Below, piece by piece: positions 62,221 through 64,000 of a stretch of 64,000 bases of DNA. The stretch's first letter is position 1. Every line of letters begins with the position of its first letter. The notes beneath the pieces were generated by a model, which searched no databases, had not been told where the DNA came from, and saw only the letters and a list, made by a program, of their open reading frames with translations. Made by a program: the position numbers and the translations under genes. This DNA is from Chlorokybus atmophyticus (Eukaryota > Streptophyta > Chlorokybophyceae > Chlorokybales > Chlorokybaceae): NCBI GenBank assembly GCA_009103225.1, contig RHPI01000638.1:239241-303240 (forward strand), read 5' to 3'.

Positions 62221-64000
62221 ATGTCTCGTCGTGTTGCTCAATTTTCTGCTGACGCTCATGCAGGTTTGGCCGACAAGCTGCTCTGCATGTTGCTTACGTT
62301 GCCGCATGCAGCAGGCACGTCTCTCAGCTTGCTGTACGTGCAAGTAGCGAAGCAGCCAGAATGGCTTGCCAGATGGCCTTGCGGGGAGTTTTTGGTGGTG
62401 TTGGTAAGTTATTTTGTGGCTGGTGCGGGCTTTAAAGCACCTAGTTGTCAGTTGAGAGCAGTGGACAGCAGTGCTGACCAACACTACTTGGCCAAGCTGA
62501 GTTCTCCTGGCATGAGCTTTCCATGGCATGCAGGGCCACTTGCACATGCACGCAGAGTGAAGGCACAAGCTCCCAAGCCTCGCGTTGGGCGTTATGCTTC
62601 GGCTCAGGCTGCTCTGGCGACCGAGAAGGCCAAGCCTATGGCCCCGCCGCCAGTGAAGCCGAAGCACACGCAGCTGCTGATCAACGGCCAATTTGTTGAT
62701 GCCGCCTCAGGTGAGTCGGATGTCCCGAGCTGGCATGACATGGTCTTGTGCACAGGATGACAGTTGTACTGCTATACTTTAGGCAAGACGTTCGAGACAA
62801 TTGACCCCCGCACTGAGGAGGTCATTGCGAATGTGGCTGAGGGGGACAAGGAGGACGTCAATCGCGCGGTGGCTGCCGCCCGCAAGGCCTTCGACGAAGG
62901 ACCTTGGCCAAGGATGCCAGCCAGGGTCAGTTGCATGCATTGCAAGACTGCATGCAAAGCGATATCTATCCCCGCACCTTGCGCTTGTGGCAGCTTCAGC
63001 ATCCGGCAGCCACTGTGTAGGCTTTCATGTTCACTGTTACCGTTTGGATGGTGTGCAGCAAAGGTCACGCTTGATATACAAGCTTGCTGACCTCATTGAA
63101 CGAGACTTGGAGTATCTGGCCCAGCTTGAGACGCTGGACAACGGCAAGCCGCTGTTCTTCTCTAAGAACGCAGACATCCCTTTCGCCGTCAATCATTATC
63201 GCTACTATGCTGGCAAGTAGTGACGTTGCAGCATCCTATTCAGCGTGCGTGCCGCCATTGTAACCAAGTGCGACGCTGGTTAAAATTGATTAGTCTTCAG
63301 TACAACGACAACTTGGCTGGCCTGCATGCGGCAATTTGGTTTAGCTGCATACCGCCCATTCATTGAGAGTGCATGCAGAAAGTCAATGTGAGGTCAACAT
63401 GCATGCCATATCGTGCTTCATGTGCAGGTTGGGCTGATAAGCAGGAGGGCAAGACCATTCCCGTAGATGGAGAGAGGTTCACCTACACCTTGCATGAACC
63501 CATTGGTGTCGTGGGTCAGATCATTCCTTGGAACTTCCCCATCTTGATGCAGGTGTGTATGCGCTGCTTTGAGCCACTCTCGTATCCCAAGTTGGTATTC
63601 CATTACAAAAGCATGCACGTGCTTTCTTGACAGGCCTGGAAGTTGGCACCGGCACTGGCGGCTGGATGCACAATAGTCATGAAGCTTGCAGAGCAGGTAA
63701 GAGCTGGGTACCTGAGTCAGGCGTTCTGTACACCTTCATGCAGTCACTCAAACATACACTGCTGCATCTGTACAGACGCCATTAACCGGCTTGCATATTG
63801 GAAAGCTGGCGCTCGAGGTATAAACAAAGTTGCTTGTAGCTATTCTGCGATGCATTCATGTGCTAACACCGAAGTATCCAAGTGCGAACTCCGTTACTGT
63901 TTGTCAGGCTGGTATCCCAGAAGGCGTTGTCAACATCATCAATGGGTACGGACCTACAGCTGGTGCAGCAATCGCCGGTCACATGGAAGTGGACAAGGTG
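62221..64000 (+). CDS. Aldehyde dehydrogenase, ALDH2 type (3' partial)
   Basis: Oxidises aldehydes to acids with NAD; ALDH2-type enzymes are usually mitochondrial. The ATG at 62221 opens a frame to 62710. Further exons: 62783-62925, 63059-63212, 63428-63552, 63634-63696, 63776-63817 and 63908 to the window end. The intron after 63212 needs a GC donor (CTG/GCAAGT). Family blocks in order: [140 protein letters not shown] and [13 protein letters not shown]. The catalytic Cys lies beyond the window. The first ~135 residues are longer than a usual presequence, so part of 62265-62555 may be an intron. Where other members have PWN..L, FPILMQAWK is normal. Confidence 0.93.

Overview
The window is nuclear DNA of a green alga (Chlorophyta, most likely the Chlorophyceae side). 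It carries nuclear genes for plastid proteins with N-terminal targeting sequences (PsbO and two subunits of the prokaryotic-type acetyl-CoA carboxylase). Host genes are split by many short GT-AG introns, with at least three probable GC-AG introns. Several genes have TGTAA, the usual chlorophyte poly(A) signal, downstream of the stop. The standard genetic code fits: TAA, TAG and TGA all end conserved proteins at the expected place.

Region by region. 1-1140 is psbO (5' end cut by the window edge). 3129-7433 holds a divergent pair, accA (minus) and accB (plus), coding for the carboxyltransferase alpha subunit and the biotin carrier of plastid acetyl-CoA carboxylase. About 11.0-13.8 kb is a plant-type SANT/Myb-like protein that also seems to contain an AP2-like domain. 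About 9.0-41.2 kb is mostly mobile and decayed DNA: three short LTR elements (TRIM type), a roughly 2 kb segmental duplication, four relics of one repeated F-box-like gene family, a complete 3.4 kb pogo/Tigger-type DNA transposon with perfect inverted repeats and TA target sites, a 53-bp minisatellite, and at 28-37 kb a cluster of zinc-finger, OTU-like, Tudor-like + cytosine-C5 DNA methyltransferase and Plavaka/CACTA-like transposase reading frames, all degraded to some degree. An interstitial TTAGGG-type telomere block lies at 38.6 kb.

From 43 kb onward the window is housekeeping again: RPB2 (RNA polymerase II second-largest subunit, minus), a defective C/G-rich-ended DNA element (48.1-49.8 kb), an F-box/WD40 gene (plus), CSN2 (COP9 signalosome subunit 2, minus), and a second divergent pair, mitochondrial methylmalonyl-CoA epimerase (minus) and ALDH2-type aldehyde dehydrogenase (plus, cut by the window end).

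Functional links: accA and accB products work in one plastid complex and share a 498-bp intergenic region. The F-box/WD40 protein and CSN2 both belong to the cullin-RING ubiquitin system, though proximity here may be chance. Exon boundaries given below were worked out by hand from splice sites, reading phase and remembered family conservation; no alignment or search could be run.
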